A DNA stretch of 64,000 nt from Bacteroidales bacterium (GCA_020636775.1 JACJXF010000014.1:1-64000), one strand, 5' to 3'. Counted from the stretch's first letter, positions 55,172 through 64,000 are shown. Numbers and translations are program-made. Notes: a model not told the origin generated them from the letters alone.

Positions 55172-56296
55172 TTATAATCTGATTGTCTGACCATCCTGTA
55201 AATCAAGCTGACCGGCCGTAATAAGTATATCTCCTTCTTTAAGGCCGCTGGTAATTTCTACAAGGCCGTTATAGCTCTGTCCTGCTTTTACAGGTGCTTT
55301 ATGAGCCCTGTAAGAATCCTTATCCTTTACTGCAATAAAAACAAAGCTTCCCTGCTGATCATTCTGAATGAGATTTATGGGAAGAACCATGGCTTTTTCA
55401 GCCCTGTAATCATTGATTTTAAGAATGGCAATCATGTTAGCCTTGAAATTGTTGAACTCGGGCTTCATTTTCACCTCAACATCAAAGGTCCTGTTTTGCG
55501 GTCCGATATACTTACTTGCTGATGATATCCTGGCGGTAATGTCCCTGTTCAGATCAGGAAAGCGAACGATTACCTCATCCCCTTTATTAACCCTTGAACT
55601 ATAGGATTCAGCAATTTCTGCAACAACTTTCATTGAACTAAAGTTAACAACCCTGAATATGGGAAGTCCCGGGCCGACCGACTGACCAATTTTTATGGAA
55701 ATATCTTCAACCGTTCCGTTTATGGGGGAAACAATCCGCATCATGTCTATCTGATCCTGCAGGGTTTTGATGCTGTTTTCCAGGGATTCTTTATTGTTTT
55801 TGGCGGATAGATATTGTACTTCTGATCCGATTTTCTGATCCCAAAGAGCCTTTTGCTTATTATACAATTCTGTTACAAATCCAAGATTGTCTTTAAGCTG
55901 TTTCATGTTTTGCTGCAACACGGCATCATCAAGTTTGGCTAAAATCTGTCCTTTGGTAACTTTATCTCCCATGCTGACATTAACACTTTCAACTGTACCC
56001 GGCATTTTAGCACTTACTCCCAGGTTTTCCTCCCCGTCAAGCCTTCCCTGTACCTCAATAAAGTGATTAAATACTGTTGGGGTCATGACTTTTGTAGCCA
56101 CTTTTAAGGCCAATGCTTCATTGTTTGCATTACTTGTGTCGCTTGCGGCTATTTCAGCCTCAAGAGTTTTAATCTTTTCTGCAATGGCATCATGCTCCTT
56201 TTTTAAGGCTGTAAGCTGATCCTGTTTACTGGTGCTGCAGGAAGCAATGATGAGAAGTACTCCAAGGCCGGCGGTTTTTAAATTCAATAGCTTCAT
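55172..56296 (-). CDS. RND efflux periplasmic adaptor (membrane fusion) lipoprotein
   Basis: Bridges pump and outer-membrane channel. Lipoprotein signal at GVLLIIASCSTSKQ (Cys20). Residues about 25-55 are a coiled coil (QLTALKKEHDAIAEKIKTLE), then a biotinyl-lipoyl-like half motif GTVESVNVSMGDKVTKGQIL, the alpha-hairpin (DNLGFVTELYNKQKALWD) and the second half motif SPINGTVEDISIKIGQSVG. The C-terminal beta domain ends GDILITAGQLDLQDGQTIRL. Gaps of 21 and 37 bases to the pump and tolC genes show one operon. Confidence 0.94.
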   Translation of the reverse strand: MKLLNLKTAGLGVLLIIASCSTSKQDQLTALKKEHDAIAEKIKTLEAEIAASDTSNANNEALALKVATKVMTPTVFNHFIEVQGRLDGEENLGVSAKMPGTVESVNVSMGDKVTKGQILAKLDDAVLQQNMKQLKDNLGFVTELYNKQKALWDQKIGSEVQYLSAKNNKESLENSIKTLQDQIDMMRIVSPINGTVEDISIKIGQSVGPGLPIFRVVNFSSMKVVAEIAESYSSRVNKGDEVIVRFPDLNRDITARISSASKYIGPQNRTFDVEVKMKPEFNNFKANMIAILKINDYRAEKAMVLPINLIQNDQQGSFVFIAVKDKDSYRAHKAPVKAGQSYNGLVEITSGLKEGDILITAGQLDLQDGQTIRL

Positions 56297-56333
56297 TTCG
56301 TATAAATTAAAAAGATGGTTTATTTTTTATTTC

Positions 56334-57737
56334 TTAATTACTCATAAGGATTCGGTCGAGCTTGGCTTTTGCCTGTAATAATGCATTGATTGAATTGTAA
56401 TAATTCGATTCTGCAGTAAGGTACTGACTCTGACTCTGCGTCATCTCCAGGCTGGAGGCCACTCCTTCCTTATATTTTATCAGGTTTTTATTATATATTT
56501 TTTCACTGAGACCCAGACTTTCCTTGTTATTTACATAATTCATGTAGGCTGTCTGATATGCGTTTTTTGCTGATTCATACTCCATTACCAGATTTTGCTC
56601 TATCATGTCTCTGCTAAGTTCTGCTTTCTCAAGATTCAGTTTACCTTCAGAAACTTTGGCAATTCGCTGTCCGCTGGTTATTATAGGAATATTCAGGCTG
56701 ATGCCAAGCACGTCTTTAGGCTGAAAATTGAAGGCCGCAGCATTCGTTTGTTCCTGGTGCTGGTAGAATCCGGCCAGTGAGGGCAGAAAGGCTGACTTGG
56801 CACGACGAAGGTTAGCTGCCTGCAGATCAACCTGATTCTCCATTATCTGGTAATCAATGCTGGATCCGACATTAAAATCTCCCGTAAGCATATACTGGAA
56901 ATTTCCTTCCGACACCTTCTCTGTTAAATTATCTGTGAGCACAAGTGGCTGATCAAAATCCATTCCCAGCTGAAACTTCAGCAGTTTCATGGATACATCA
57001 AGCTGACCCTTCATCGATTGTACAAGGTTATCAAGATTTGACTTGTTCAATTTAAGCTGGTCAACATCTGTATCTTCCGTAAAACCCTGAGCGTTCATCT
57101 GACTCATTTCAGCATAGGTCTTGTTCATAAGATCTGTGCTTTGCTCCAGTACCCGAAGGTTTTCTGTAAGAACAAGAACCAGGTAATACGATCCGGCAAC
57201 AGACTCTTTGGTGGTAAGTTCAGATTTAATATAAGCCTTTTCAGAAACTTCTTTAAATATTTTGGCTGCCTGCAGACCAACGATATATTCACCACTGAAA
57301 ATCAGCTGGCTTAAAGTAAAGTTTATTGTAGTATTATTCTTTGAGCCTAAAGCGATACCGGGACCCTGGTACAAATACTGGTTCAGACCACCCGGACCGG
57401 GAAACTGCGAAAAATTATCTACTGTTCCCACTGTTGTTAAGGGGTTTTGTGTAAATCCCGAAACCGGAAAACTAATTTCAGGCACAACAAAAATATGCTG
57501 GTAATTAGCCGACACGGCAAACTGTGGAAGCCCTATGGCCGTAGTTTCCATTACCGTTTTTTTGGCTATTTCTATATCAATTTGTGCCGCTTTTACTGAG
57601 CGGTTGTAGGTAACCGCATAATTCTGAGCGTCCAGAACCGACATTCTAAGTGTATCAGCCTTTTCATCCTGGGCGGACAGGTTTATCATCAGCATCAATG
57701 CGGCCAGACTAATTAAATATTTGGGAATCCTTGTCAT
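56334..57737 (-). CDS. TolC-family outer-membrane efflux channel
   Basis: Outer-membrane exit duct of the RND system. Signal peptide MTRIPKYLISLAALMLMINL, two repeated helical-bundle halves starting MSVLDAQNYAVTYNRSVKAA, and the conserved second half with KAELSRDMIEQNLVMEYESA and EGVASSLEMTQSQSQYLTAE. 467 residues is normal. Second gene of the operon after tetR. Confidence 0.94.
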   Translation of the reverse strand: MTRIPKYLISLAALMLMINLSAQDEKADTLRMSVLDAQNYAVTYNRSVKAAQIDIEIAKKTVMETTAIGLPQFAVSANYQHIFVVPEISFPVSGFTQNPLTTVGTVDNFSQFPGPGGLNQYLYQGPGIALGSKNNTTINFTLSQLIFSGEYIVGLQAAKIFKEVSEKAYIKSELTTKESVAGSYYLVLVLTENLRVLEQSTDLMNKTYAEMSQMNAQGFTEDTDVDQLKLNKSNLDNLVQSMKGQLDVSMKLLKFQLGMDFDQPLVLTDNLTEKVSEGNFQYMLTGDFNVGSSIDYQIMENQVDLQAANLRRAKSAFLPSLAGFYQHQEQTNAAAFNFQPKDVLGISLNIPIITSGQRIAKVSEGKLNLEKAELSRDMIEQNLVMEYESAKNAYQTAYMNYVNNKESLGLSEKIYNKNLIKYKEGVASSLEMTQSQSQYLTAESNYYNSINALLQAKAKLDRILMSN

Positions 57738-57799
57738 AATTTATAAATGAATATTCTACCTTATTATATTTCTATATTCTACCTTCTAAATTCTAAATT

Positions 57800-58432
57800 C
57801 TACCTGAATGCCTCTGTTTCCTTGTAATCAAATTTATTCATGTTTTCCTCCAGGTATTTTATCCCCTTATCATTTGATATCCCTCTGATATGATAAATAA
57901 AGAGCTCCCGGAATATGCTGGCAGTTCCTGTATCACCTGCAGAAAACATGTCTTCACCATACATATTTTCAACCCTTGAAATCTGAAGTTTCGTGATGAT
58001 TTCTTCCTGCACTTCCTTCCGGTATAAGCCTTCCTTCTTGCCCCTTTTGAGATTGGCAAGGATAGAATCGTACATTCCTTTTCGCCTCGAAAGCAAGACC
58101 CTCTGGTTAATTTCCGGGTAATATTTCTTCAAATCATAAACAAATGACGGACTATGGCGATTCATCATCTCAATCATCATGCGGTTCACCTCGAAGAGCT
58201 CATCTATCGCGTTTTTACCATAAGGTTTCTGTATATCAAAACAATCCCTGGTATGCTGAAGCTCAGCATCAATGACCTTGTTTACCAAATCGGTTTTATC
58301 AGTTATGTGCTGGTAAAGAGTTTTTTTGGATATACCAACCTCTCGGGAGATATCATCCATAGTAATACTCTTTATCCCATACTTTCTGAAAAGTATGGCA
58401 ACTTTTAATAATATGTCGTTTATTTTTTCCAA
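57800..58432 (-). CDS. TetR/AcrR family regulator of the RND operon
   Basis: A repressor-type sensor with an N-terminal helix-turn-helix (SITMDDISREVGISKKTLYQ, residues about 21-40) and a ligand-binding C-terminal half. The start must be TTG at 58432: an in-frame stop lies 15 bases upstream and the first ATG is inside the helix-turn-helix. First gene of tetR-tolC-adaptor-pump, so it probably represses its own operon. Candidate -7 element and operator lie immediately upstream. Confidence 0.9.
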   Translation of the reverse strand: MEKINDILLKVAILFRKYGIKSITMDDISREVGISKKTLYQHITDKTDLVNKVIDAELQHTRDCFDIQKPYGKNAIDELFEVNRMMIEMMNRHSPSFVYDLKKYYPEINQRVLLSRRKGMYDSILANLKRGKKEGLYRKEVQEEIITKLQISRVENMYGEDMFSAGDTGTASIFRELFIYHIRGISNDKGIKYLEENMNKFDYKETEAFR

Positions 58433-58439
58433 TTCGCGG

Positions 58440-58447
58440 CAAATCTA
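58440..58447 (-). promoter_or_regulatory. -7 element of the tetR/RND operon
   Basis: On the minus strand TAGATTTG is an exact TAnnTTTG. Its last base is seven bases before the TTG start, so the mRNA would have almost no leader. TTTC (58491-58486 region) sits roughly where -33 is expected. Confidence 0.5.
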
Positions 58448-58499
58448 ACACTATTTTTTTAATTGGAAACTATTTTTGTGTTTAAAGTTTCTTTAGTGT
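58448..58499. promoter_or_regulatory. Inverted repeats overlapping the tetR promoter
   Basis: GAAACT (58466-58471) faces AGTTTC (58486-58491), and outside them ACACTA (58448-58453) faces TAGTGT (58494-58499). The two pairs are not exactly concentric. Likely TetR operator. Confidence 0.45.
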
Positions 58500-58734
58500 A
58501 ATTATTTTCCGGCGTAAAAGTATTTTTTATTTCTGTACCTGAAGTTAATTCTTTGTTAATTCTTTTGCCTTTTTTCTTAAACAAACCAGGACTTATGCTT
58601 TGATCTGACCGGTTTCGGCCCCTCTTTTATAAAATTATCGCTGCCAGAAACTTCTTGTTGTAAAAATACATTTGCACGCTTTTTGCTAATCACATGAATA
58701 ATATTGAATTTTGTAAAGCGAAAAAATATATAAT
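58500..58734. other. Divergent intergenic region before the GIN-domain gene
   Basis: I see no gene. It holds the likely promoter of the downstream gene at 58667-58674. Confidence 0.5.
58667..58674 (+). promoter_or_regulatory. -7 element of the GIN-domain gene
   Basis: TACATTTG matches TAnnTTTG exactly, 60 bases before the ATG. A second weaker candidate (GAATTTTG) lies closer to the gene. Confidence 0.4.
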
Positions 58735-59451
58735 ATGAAAACTCTCAAAAACTTATCTGTAATACTTTTTATTAGCCTTCTTTCTTCAGGCCTTAATGCA
58801 CAGGACACTATTTCGCGAAATATTCCCGATTTTCATTCTCTTAATGTCATGGGAAAAATGCGGGTTGAACTATACAAATCCGAAAGTTGCCGTGCCGAGC
58901 TTATATTGTACAAGGTTCCGTCAGAAAACATTATTACGGAGGTGACTAACGGTTCTCTGAGTATTCGTCTGAAGACCGACACCAATAAGGATGCCATTAT
59001 AAAGCTCTTGCTATATTATACTGACCTTTCTGAAATTTCTGTTTCGGCAAATTCGCTCGTTGTGTCCCCGGGGCCGATCAAGGCTGACACGATTTCCTTT
59101 ATTGCACGTTCCGGCGCCAAAGCTGAGCTTGATCTGGATGTTAAAAATTTAATGGCCGATGTAAAACAGGGCGCGATACTGGTCTTTACAGGAAAAACCA
59201 GCCGCCAGGATGTTTCGGTCAATACCGGAGCCACCTATTCAGCATATAAATTGCAATCCGAAGATAGCTATGTGAAAGCCAGTTCCGGCTCCAAAGCGAA
59301 ACTCTGCGCATCCAGAATAATAGATGCTACATCAAATACTAAATCATATATTGGTTACATCGGCACTCCTGTAAGTGTTTATATTAAAACTAATCTGGGC
59401 GGAGAAATTGCCAGTTTTGCTACAGAGGACGCTGTTTTTGATGAGCAATAA
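58735..59451 (+). CDS. GIN-domain (DUF2807) exported protein
   Basis: A 238-residue exported protein of unknown role. Signal peptide MKTLKNLSVILFISLLSSGL. The body is a right-handed beta-helix-like repeat domain typical of the auto-transporter-adhesin head GIN family (FHSLNVMGKMRVELYKSESC, SGAKAELDLDVKNLMAD, NTGATYSAYKLQSEDSYV). Its 3' end overlaps convergent ispD by 32 bases. Confidence 0.82.
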   Translation: MKTLKNLSVILFISLLSSGLNAQDTISRNIPDFHSLNVMGKMRVELYKSESCRAELILYKVPSENIITEVTNGSLSIRLKTDTNKDAIIKLLLYYTDLSEISVSANSLVVSPGPIKADTISFIARSGAKAELDLDVKNLMADVKQGAILVFTGKTSRQDVSVNTGATYSAYKLQSEDSYVKASSGSKAKLCASRIIDATSNTKSYIGYIGTPVSVYIKTNLGGEIASFATEDAVFDEQ

Positions 59452-60103
59452 GGAGTCTGGCCATTTCGAAATCCTCCGGGGTGGTAATTTTTATATTATA
59501 TTCATCGCCCAAAAGCATAAGGATCTTATGACCGGCCGCTTCCACCACTGTAGCATCATCGGTGAATGAGGGCTCAAAAGGAAGCTCATAGGATTCCCTG
59601 AGAATTTCTGAATTAAAAACCTGGGGTGTCTGAATAACTTGTATTGCGGATCGGTCAACAACTGTGCTTTTATCCCCATCTGCCATCCTCACCGATTCTT
59701 TAAGCGGAACATACGGCAGGGCCGAACCATATTTTTCGGCCGACTCAAAGCATCTTTGAATGGTTGAGAGGCTGACAAAGGGTCTTACTGAATCGTGGAT
59801 GCCTACAAGCGATTCCCCTTCCAGCATGGAGATGCCGTTTTTTACCGAATGATAACGCGTTTCCCCACCCGGAACAGTAAGAACGGGATAATCAAAACCT
59901 TCTGCTATTATTAGTTTTTCCCAGTAATCAATATAATCCTCGTGTATTACCAGAATCATTTCGATGGAAGGATCAAATTCAAGGAATCGTTCGAGTGTAT
60001 AAAAGATCAGAGCTTTTCCCTCAATTTCCAGGAATTGTTTCGGAAGGACCGCCCCCATTCTTTTTCCGGTGCCACCGGCAACTATAATTACTGAGTTTCT
60101 CAT
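59420..60103 (-). CDS. ispD: IspD, 2-C-methyl-D-erythritol 4-phosphate cytidylyltransferase
   Basis: Third step of the MEP pathway: joins CTP and methylerythritol phosphate. The nucleotide-binding N-terminus is IIVAGGTGKRMGAVLPKQFL. Other blocks are VPGGETRYHSVKNGISML, GIHDSVRPFVS and IQTPQVFNSEILRESYE. The end DEYNIKITTPEDFEMARLLI is normal. Length 227 is typical for the single-domain enzyme. Not linked to other isoprenoid genes here; ispG is at the other end of the window. Confidence 0.95.
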   Translation of the reverse strand: MRNSVIIVAGGTGKRMGAVLPKQFLEIEGKALIFYTLERFLEFDPSIEMILVIHEDYIDYWEKLIIAEGFDYPVLTVPGGETRYHSVKNGISMLEGESLVGIHDSVRPFVSLSTIQRCFESAEKYGSALPYVPLKESVRMADGDKSTVVDRSAIQVIQTPQVFNSEILRESYELPFEPSFTDDATVVEAAGHKILMLLGDEYNIKITTPEDFEMARLLIAHQKQRPL

Positions 60104-60212
60104 AACTCAAATTTACAAAAAAATGAACATCCTTTTAAAAAAGCGGTTTTTACTTAAAATCATCTAAGTAATGGGGGCAAATCAATCTTAATTTGAAATG
60201 TCAGGTTACGAT

Positions 60213-60254
60213 GGCAAAGCATGATTGCCTTCCGCCTTGGCGGATTAGCGCTAA
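60213..60254. repeat. Dispersed palindromic repeat, first copy
   Basis: GCATGATTGC is followed by TTCCGCCTTGGCGG, whose core CCGCC-TT-GGCGG (60232-60243) is a palindrome, and by palindrome TTAGCGCTAA (60245-60254). The reverse complement of 62911-62940 reads almost the same. Confidence 0.6.
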
Positions 60255-60346
60255 TTTTGCAACTTTGGTCGTATCCTCTGTCTGCCATTATGTCGAATTC
60301 AGCTTAATTATTAATTATAACTTTTCACTCCCAAATCTTTCTTTCT

Positions 60347-61024
60347 ATGGAATCAAAAATTCTTATTCCGAAAATCCTTGATTTCCTCACCTCCCTCGAG
60401 AAAAACAACAACCGTGACTGGTTTGAAAAAAACAAAAAACAATATCTGGAGGTCAAAAACGGCTTTGATGAATTTGTAAATCTTCTCATACAGGCAGCCA
60501 AATCGCTCGATCCCGAAATCGGATATCTGGAGCCAAAAAACTGTACTTTCAGAATTTACCGGGATGTTCGTTTTTCAAAGGATAAATCCCCCTTCAAAAC
60601 CAATTTTGGAGCCTATATTTCCCGGGGAGGCAAAAATTCAGACTGGGCAGGTTATTATCTTCATATTGAACCGAATGGGTCTTTCGTTGCCGGAGGGAAA
60701 TATATGCCGCAGGGTCCGGCATTAAAAGCTATCCGGGAAACAATCTTTTACGAACCCGAGGTCTTCCGCTCAATCCTTAACAAACCCTCCTTCAAAAAAA
60801 GATTTCCCGAAATTATGGGAGAACGCCTGAAAACGGCTCCCCAGGGATATCCAAAGGATCATCCTGATCTGGATTTGATTCAATACAAATCCTACGCTGT
60901 TTCTCAGCCTCTAAGCAATGAAACACTTAGCTCTCCGGATCTGCTTGCTGAAATCAGCTATGGCTGGAAGGAAATAAAAGTCCTGAATGACTTCCTGAAC
61001 AAAGCAATGGAACATGTGATCTGA
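60347..61024 (+). CDS. DUF2461 protein
   Basis: A 225-residue soluble protein of the DUF2461/TIGR02453 family, function unknown. Features are FLTSLEKNNNRDWFEKNKKQ at the start, FRIYRDVRFSKDKSPFKTNF, GAYISRGG, GYYLHIEPNGSFVAGG and LKAIRETIFYEP. The family is widespread and stands alone here. Start ATG at 60347 gives MESKILIPKILDFL. Confidence 0.9.
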   Translation: MESKILIPKILDFLTSLEKNNNRDWFEKNKKQYLEVKNGFDEFVNLLIQAAKSLDPEIGYLEPKNCTFRIYRDVRFSKDKSPFKTNFGAYISRGGKNSDWAGYYLHIEPNGSFVAGGKYMPQGPALKAIRETIFYEPEVFRSILNKPSFKKRFPEIMGERLKTAPQGYPKDHPDLDLIQYKSYAVSQPLSNETLSSPDLLAEISYGWKEIKVLNDFLNKAMEHVI

Positions 61025-61088
61025 TCTTTACCGGGTAACGAGGAGGTCTGAAGCCTGTCCTGTTTTTCCTCCCTGGAAAAAGCAAATG

Positions 61089-62744
61089 CTATTTGTTGTA
61101 CATAAAGCGTTTAATACTTCTCTTCGGTGTTTTTTCAAATTCTTCGGGATGGATTCTGAACTCAGCAACTTTGCTATATACAGGAAGTGAGTGATTCAGT
61201 TGTTTTTTTTGTTCTTCAAAAACCTCCTTTAATTTGCTCTCATCAACGCCTTCCTTTTCCATCATTTCCTTATCAGGAAAAATGAGTGCAACCAGTCTCT
61301 GCCCTTCGTCAATTACAACCGATTCCGTCACAAATGGCAGGTTATTGATTTTCGCTTCAATCTCTTCGGGATAAATGTTCTGTCCGGATGCTCCCAGAAT
61401 CATGCTTTTGCTTCTGCCGTTAATATACACGTAGTTGTCCTTGTCAAGATAGCCCAGGTCACCTGTATGAAGCCATCCCTCATCATCAAGAGCGTCCCTT
61501 GTTGCCTCTGCATTTTTATAATATCCAAGCATCAGGTTTTCACCCCTTACCATTATTTCACCCGAAATATGATAGGGGTCGGTGGAGTCAATTTTTATCT
61601 CCAGAGTGTCAACGAGTTTTCCTGCCGATCCAAGACGGGCCTTCTCCCAGCCGGCATAAGCGATAAGAGGACCGCATTCCGTCATGCCATAACCAATCGA
61701 AAACGGGAATTTAATTTTTTTGAAGAAGAGTTCCGCTTCCTTGTTGAATGCTGCACCACCAATTACAATCTCATGGAAATTTCCCCCGAAAACCTCAAAT
61801 AATTTTTGTCGGATCTTTTTTCGGATAATGCTGTTAATGAGTGGCGTCTTTAAAAGGATCTTCATTACAGGTTTACTGATGGTTGGAAGGACCTGCTTTT
61901 TGTATATTTTTTCTATTACAAGGGGAACCGAGAGAATGAGCCTGGGTCTGATTTCTTTGAATGCCTGCATGATAACTGCAGGAGACGGGGTTTTCCCCAG
62001 GAAAGTAATATAACAGCCAAGGGTAAAAGGAAACAGGAATTCAAAAGCACATCCGTAGGAATGAGCGAGGGGTAAAAATGAAACAATCTGGTCCTTTGGT
62101 TCCAGAGGCATGTTTTCGTGAGCATACCTGATGTTGGCAATAAGGCTGTTGTGAGGAATCATAACCCCTTTTGAATAGCCTGTTGTTCCGCTGGTATAGC
62201 TGATCACAGCAAGCTCATGATTAGGCACATGCTGAAGATGAAAATTCCCTGGTTCAAAACCGTTTGGATAATGCTCTGCAAATAATTCATTTATGGTGTC
62301 GAATACCCCGGGAAGAACTGAGCCTTCCCGTGAAAATATAAGTGAAAAATCATTTGCGTGGATAACGGCACGGATATCCGGCATCTTACTAATATCCAGA
62401 CTTTCAAAAATTTGTTCGCCCGTAAATAATATGACGGAATCCGAGTGATTGATAATATGGGTAGTGTCTTCAGGGGTAAAGTCGGGAAGAATCGGAACGA
62501 TCACCGCACCATAACTTATTGCCGAAAGGAAGGTGATTCCCCAGGCAGCAGAATTTTTCCCTACAAGTGCGATCTTATCTCCCGGTTTTACTCCTTCCTT
62601 CTCAAAGACAATATGTAACTTCATCATCTGTGTCGCAACTTCTTTGTAGGTAAAGGAAGATCCCTTATAGTCGGCCAGCGCATGGTTTTCCCAGTTGGAG
62701 ACAATGCTTTTTTCAATAAATGCAATGAAATTCTCTTTCAGCAT
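61089..62744 (-). CDS. Long-chain fatty acid-CoA ligase (AMP-binding family)
   Basis: Activates fatty acids to acyl-CoA through an acyl-AMP intermediate. The P-loop motif is ISYTSGTTGYSKGVMIPHNS. Later motifs are SIGYGMTECGPLIAYAGW, GWLHTGDLGYLDKDNYVYIN, the hinge GRSKSMILGASGQNIYPEEI and the C-terminal catalytic Lys in FEKTPKRSIKRF. 551 residues is normal. Standalone gene. Confidence 0.93.
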   Translation of the reverse strand: MLKENFIAFIEKSIVSNWENHALADYKGSSFTYKEVATQMMKLHIVFEKEGVKPGDKIALVGKNSAAWGITFLSAISYGAVIVPILPDFTPEDTTHIINHSDSVILFTGEQIFESLDISKMPDIRAVIHANDFSLIFSREGSVLPGVFDTINELFAEHYPNGFEPGNFHLQHVPNHELAVISYTSGTTGYSKGVMIPHNSLIANIRYAHENMPLEPKDQIVSFLPLAHSYGCAFEFLFPFTLGCYITFLGKTPSPAVIMQAFKEIRPRLILSVPLVIEKIYKKQVLPTISKPVMKILLKTPLINSIIRKKIRQKLFEVFGGNFHEIVIGGAAFNKEAELFFKKIKFPFSIGYGMTECGPLIAYAGWEKARLGSAGKLVDTLEIKIDSTDPYHISGEIMVRGENLMLGYYKNAEATRDALDDEGWLHTGDLGYLDKDNYVYINGRSKSMILGASGQNIYPEEIEAKINNLPFVTESVVIDEGQRLVALIFPDKEMMEKEGVDESKLKEVFEEQKKQLNHSLPVYSKVAEFRIHPEEFEKTPKRSIKRFMYNK

Positions 62745-63149
62745 ATTTTGATGTTTTTTATAAAAATAATACGAAATATAGCCTAAACAAATACTTTATT
62801 CTAAAATTTTGGGCAGATAATGCCTAATGTTTATTCCGGGACCCTGAAAACGCCCGGTTTTTTCTTTTGTCTACAATCCGGGATTCAATAAATGAAAAAT
62901 ATATTAAACGCAATTCCGCTAAGGCGGAACGCAATCATGCTTCGCATGACGCGATTGAAGAGACGCGGTTGTTTTTATCTTAATACCGGGGTTTTTCAAT
63001 TGCATTCAATATTTATTGGATTGTATCATGCAAATTGTGATAGCCTTCCGGCTGACAGACGGGCACTTAACCTAATAAAATAAAGTTGTTTTGCTCAAAA
63101 TCTCAATGCTTTTCATAAATTTGATACGCCAACCCCATACTTCTATGCC
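62745..63149. other. Intergenic region with a palindromic repeat
   Basis: I see no gene. It contains TTCCGC-TAAG-GCGGAA (62914-62929) and CATGC-TTC-GCATG (62936-62948); 62911-62940 is an inverted copy of the repeat at 60219. Confidence 0.6.
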
Positions 63150-63857
63150 ATGCAAGCCTCAAATGAATTAATCCTCCCCTTTATCACCGCTTTCTCATTA
63201 CTCTCGTTTGGTTACGTCTTGTATCACGTCATAACCTCAAGCCCATCCTACAAGCTCTGGTCGGGACTTTCCGACAATAATGCTTTGCCGGTAATATTAC
63301 AACGACTGCTTGGGGTTTTTATTTTCGGTTTACTCTCCTTACTGGTAATTGTTTTTTTTCTGCATTCCTCCCCCTCCGAATTCGGTACTGGTGCTCCTGA
63401 TGCATACAGTTTTCTCTGGCTTGCCATTTTGTCGGCCATACTGATCCCGGTAAATTATTTCAATTCCGGAAGTCCGGAAAACCTTGAGCAATATCCTCAA
63501 ATCAGGAAGAAAGAATGGCCGATGTCTCTATTAATTCTCAGTGCTCTTAGCTGGATTGCCTATCTTATTGCCTATGAGTTTCTTTTCAGGGGGTTTTTGC
63601 TCTTCGCTTCAATCCCCCTTCTGGGTCTGTGGCCGGCGATTCTTGTAAATACTGCTTTATATTCTCTTACCCATATTCCTAAAGGCATTAAAGAAACCCT
63701 CTCTGCTATTCCCTTTGGAATTTTAATCTCCTATCTGACCTTTCAGACCGGGACAATCTGGCTTGCTGTTCTCGCCCACATTGTTCTGGCTCTATCAAAC
63801 GAATGGTATTCCTTTTATTATCATCCTGAAATCCATCTGAAACGATCCGGTAAATGA
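63150..63857 (+). CDS. CPBP family intramembrane glutamic endopeptidase
   Basis: A 235-residue membrane protein with about seven helices, related to CAAX-processing and bacteriocin-immunity proteases. The active-site block is AYEFLFRGFLLF, with a single Glu before the FRG where EE is usual, and the later His motifs are SLTHIPKG and LAHIVLALSNEW. Substrate unknown. It overlaps the next start codon as ATGA. Confidence 0.85.
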   Translation: MQASNELILPFITAFSLLSFGYVLYHVITSSPSYKLWSGLSDNNALPVILQRLLGVFIFGLLSLLVIVFFLHSSPSEFGTGAPDAYSFLWLAILSAILIPVNYFNSGSPENLEQYPQIRKKEWPMSLLILSALSWIAYLIAYEFLFRGFLLFASIPLLGLWPAILVNTALYSLTHIPKGIKETLSAIPFGILISYLTFQTGTIWLAVLAHIVLALSNEWYSFYYHPEIHLKRSGK

Positions 63858-64000
63858 AGATTTTTATAAGTGGTGCAACCGGCTTTATTGGCAGTCGCCT
63901 TGCATTAAGGCTTGCCGATCAGGGAAACACCATTCATGCTCTTTACCGGTCAGAAAACAAAACTTCAGTATTAAATCACCCAAATATCCGGCTCTTCAAG
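63854..64000 (+). CDS. NAD-dependent epimerase/dehydratase, 3' truncated by window edge
   Basis: Starts at ATG 63854, four bases inside the CPBP gene, and is translationally coupled to it. The first 49 codons read MKIFISGATGFIGSRLALRL, the Rossmann GxxGxxG NAD-binding motif of extended short-chain dehydrogenases. The rest of the gene lies outside the window. Confidence 0.85.
   Translation, partial: MKIFISGATGFIGSRLALRLADQGNTIHALYRSENKTSVLNHPNIRLFK

Noticed and set aside
62892..63083. A 63-codon plus-strand frame
   Set aside because: It spans the palindromic repeat and has no family resemblance.

Overview
The window reads as a chromosomal segment of a Bacteroidota bacterium, most likely an environmental member of the Bacteroidales/Marinilabiliales side of the phylum. 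Evidence: a SusC/SusD pair, a type IX secretion (T9SS) sorting domain on an amylase, the long three-domain form of IspG, a DnaG primase without zinc ligands, promoters that fit TTTG/TAnnTTTG and not TTGACA/TATAAT, and few Shine-Dalgarno sequences. I cannot name a genus from sequence alone.

Layout. 1-1356: 3' part of ispG. 1528-4000: an IS200-like/REP-associated tyrosine transposase followed by about 1.9 kb of hairpin repeats, including a 205-bp tandem array. 4064-6350: SulP anion transporter and a convergent HAD phosphatase. 6474-23057: a starch/maltodextrin utilisation locus. The minus-strand arm is susC, susD, a short susE-like gene, a periplasmic GH13 and a T9SS-exported GH13. The plus-strand arm is a LacI regulator, a sugar/H+ symporter and a GH65 phosphorylase. 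Between the arms lie a DUF559 gene, a G/C-rich palindromic pair and a decayed four-helix-bundle gene. The symporter and the phosphorylase each carry a frameshift. A perfect LacI-type palindrome precedes susC and a weaker one precedes the symporter.

23262-33004 looks like an accessory island. It holds a tRNA-CAU with an odd T-loop, a triplicated terminator-like hairpin unit, a five-copy 31-bp repeat, a GIY-YIG protein, a tyrosine-recombinase remnant, a Fic protein with an AbiEi-like N-terminus behind three 24-bp direct repeats, a GH29 fucosidase with two CE1-type esterases, and an AbiEi/AbiEii toxin-antitoxin pair with a tightly linked third gene. 33201-42407 carries two Tat-type aldo/keto reductases, an outer-membrane protein, a methyltransferase, a GH35-like glycosidase with a sialate O-acetylesterase, and a patatin lipase. 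42455-64000 is mostly housekeeping and envelope: a membrane-NUDIX fusion, a lipoprotein, a cytidylate-kinase-like protein, dnaG, sirtuin, UbiX, ComF, a BamA-like protein, a complete RND efflux operon led by tetR, ispD, DUF2461, an acyl-CoA ligase, a CPBP protease and the start of an epimerase gene.

How it works together (inference): secreted amylase cuts starch, SusD/SusC import the oligosaccharides, the periplasmic GH13 shortens them, the symporter imports maltose and GH65 phosphorolyses it, with LacI sensing the sugar. The most unusual feature is not one gene. Three small nuclease/transposase-like genes (Y1 transposase, DUF559, GIY-YIG) each sit beside their own family of palindromic repeats.
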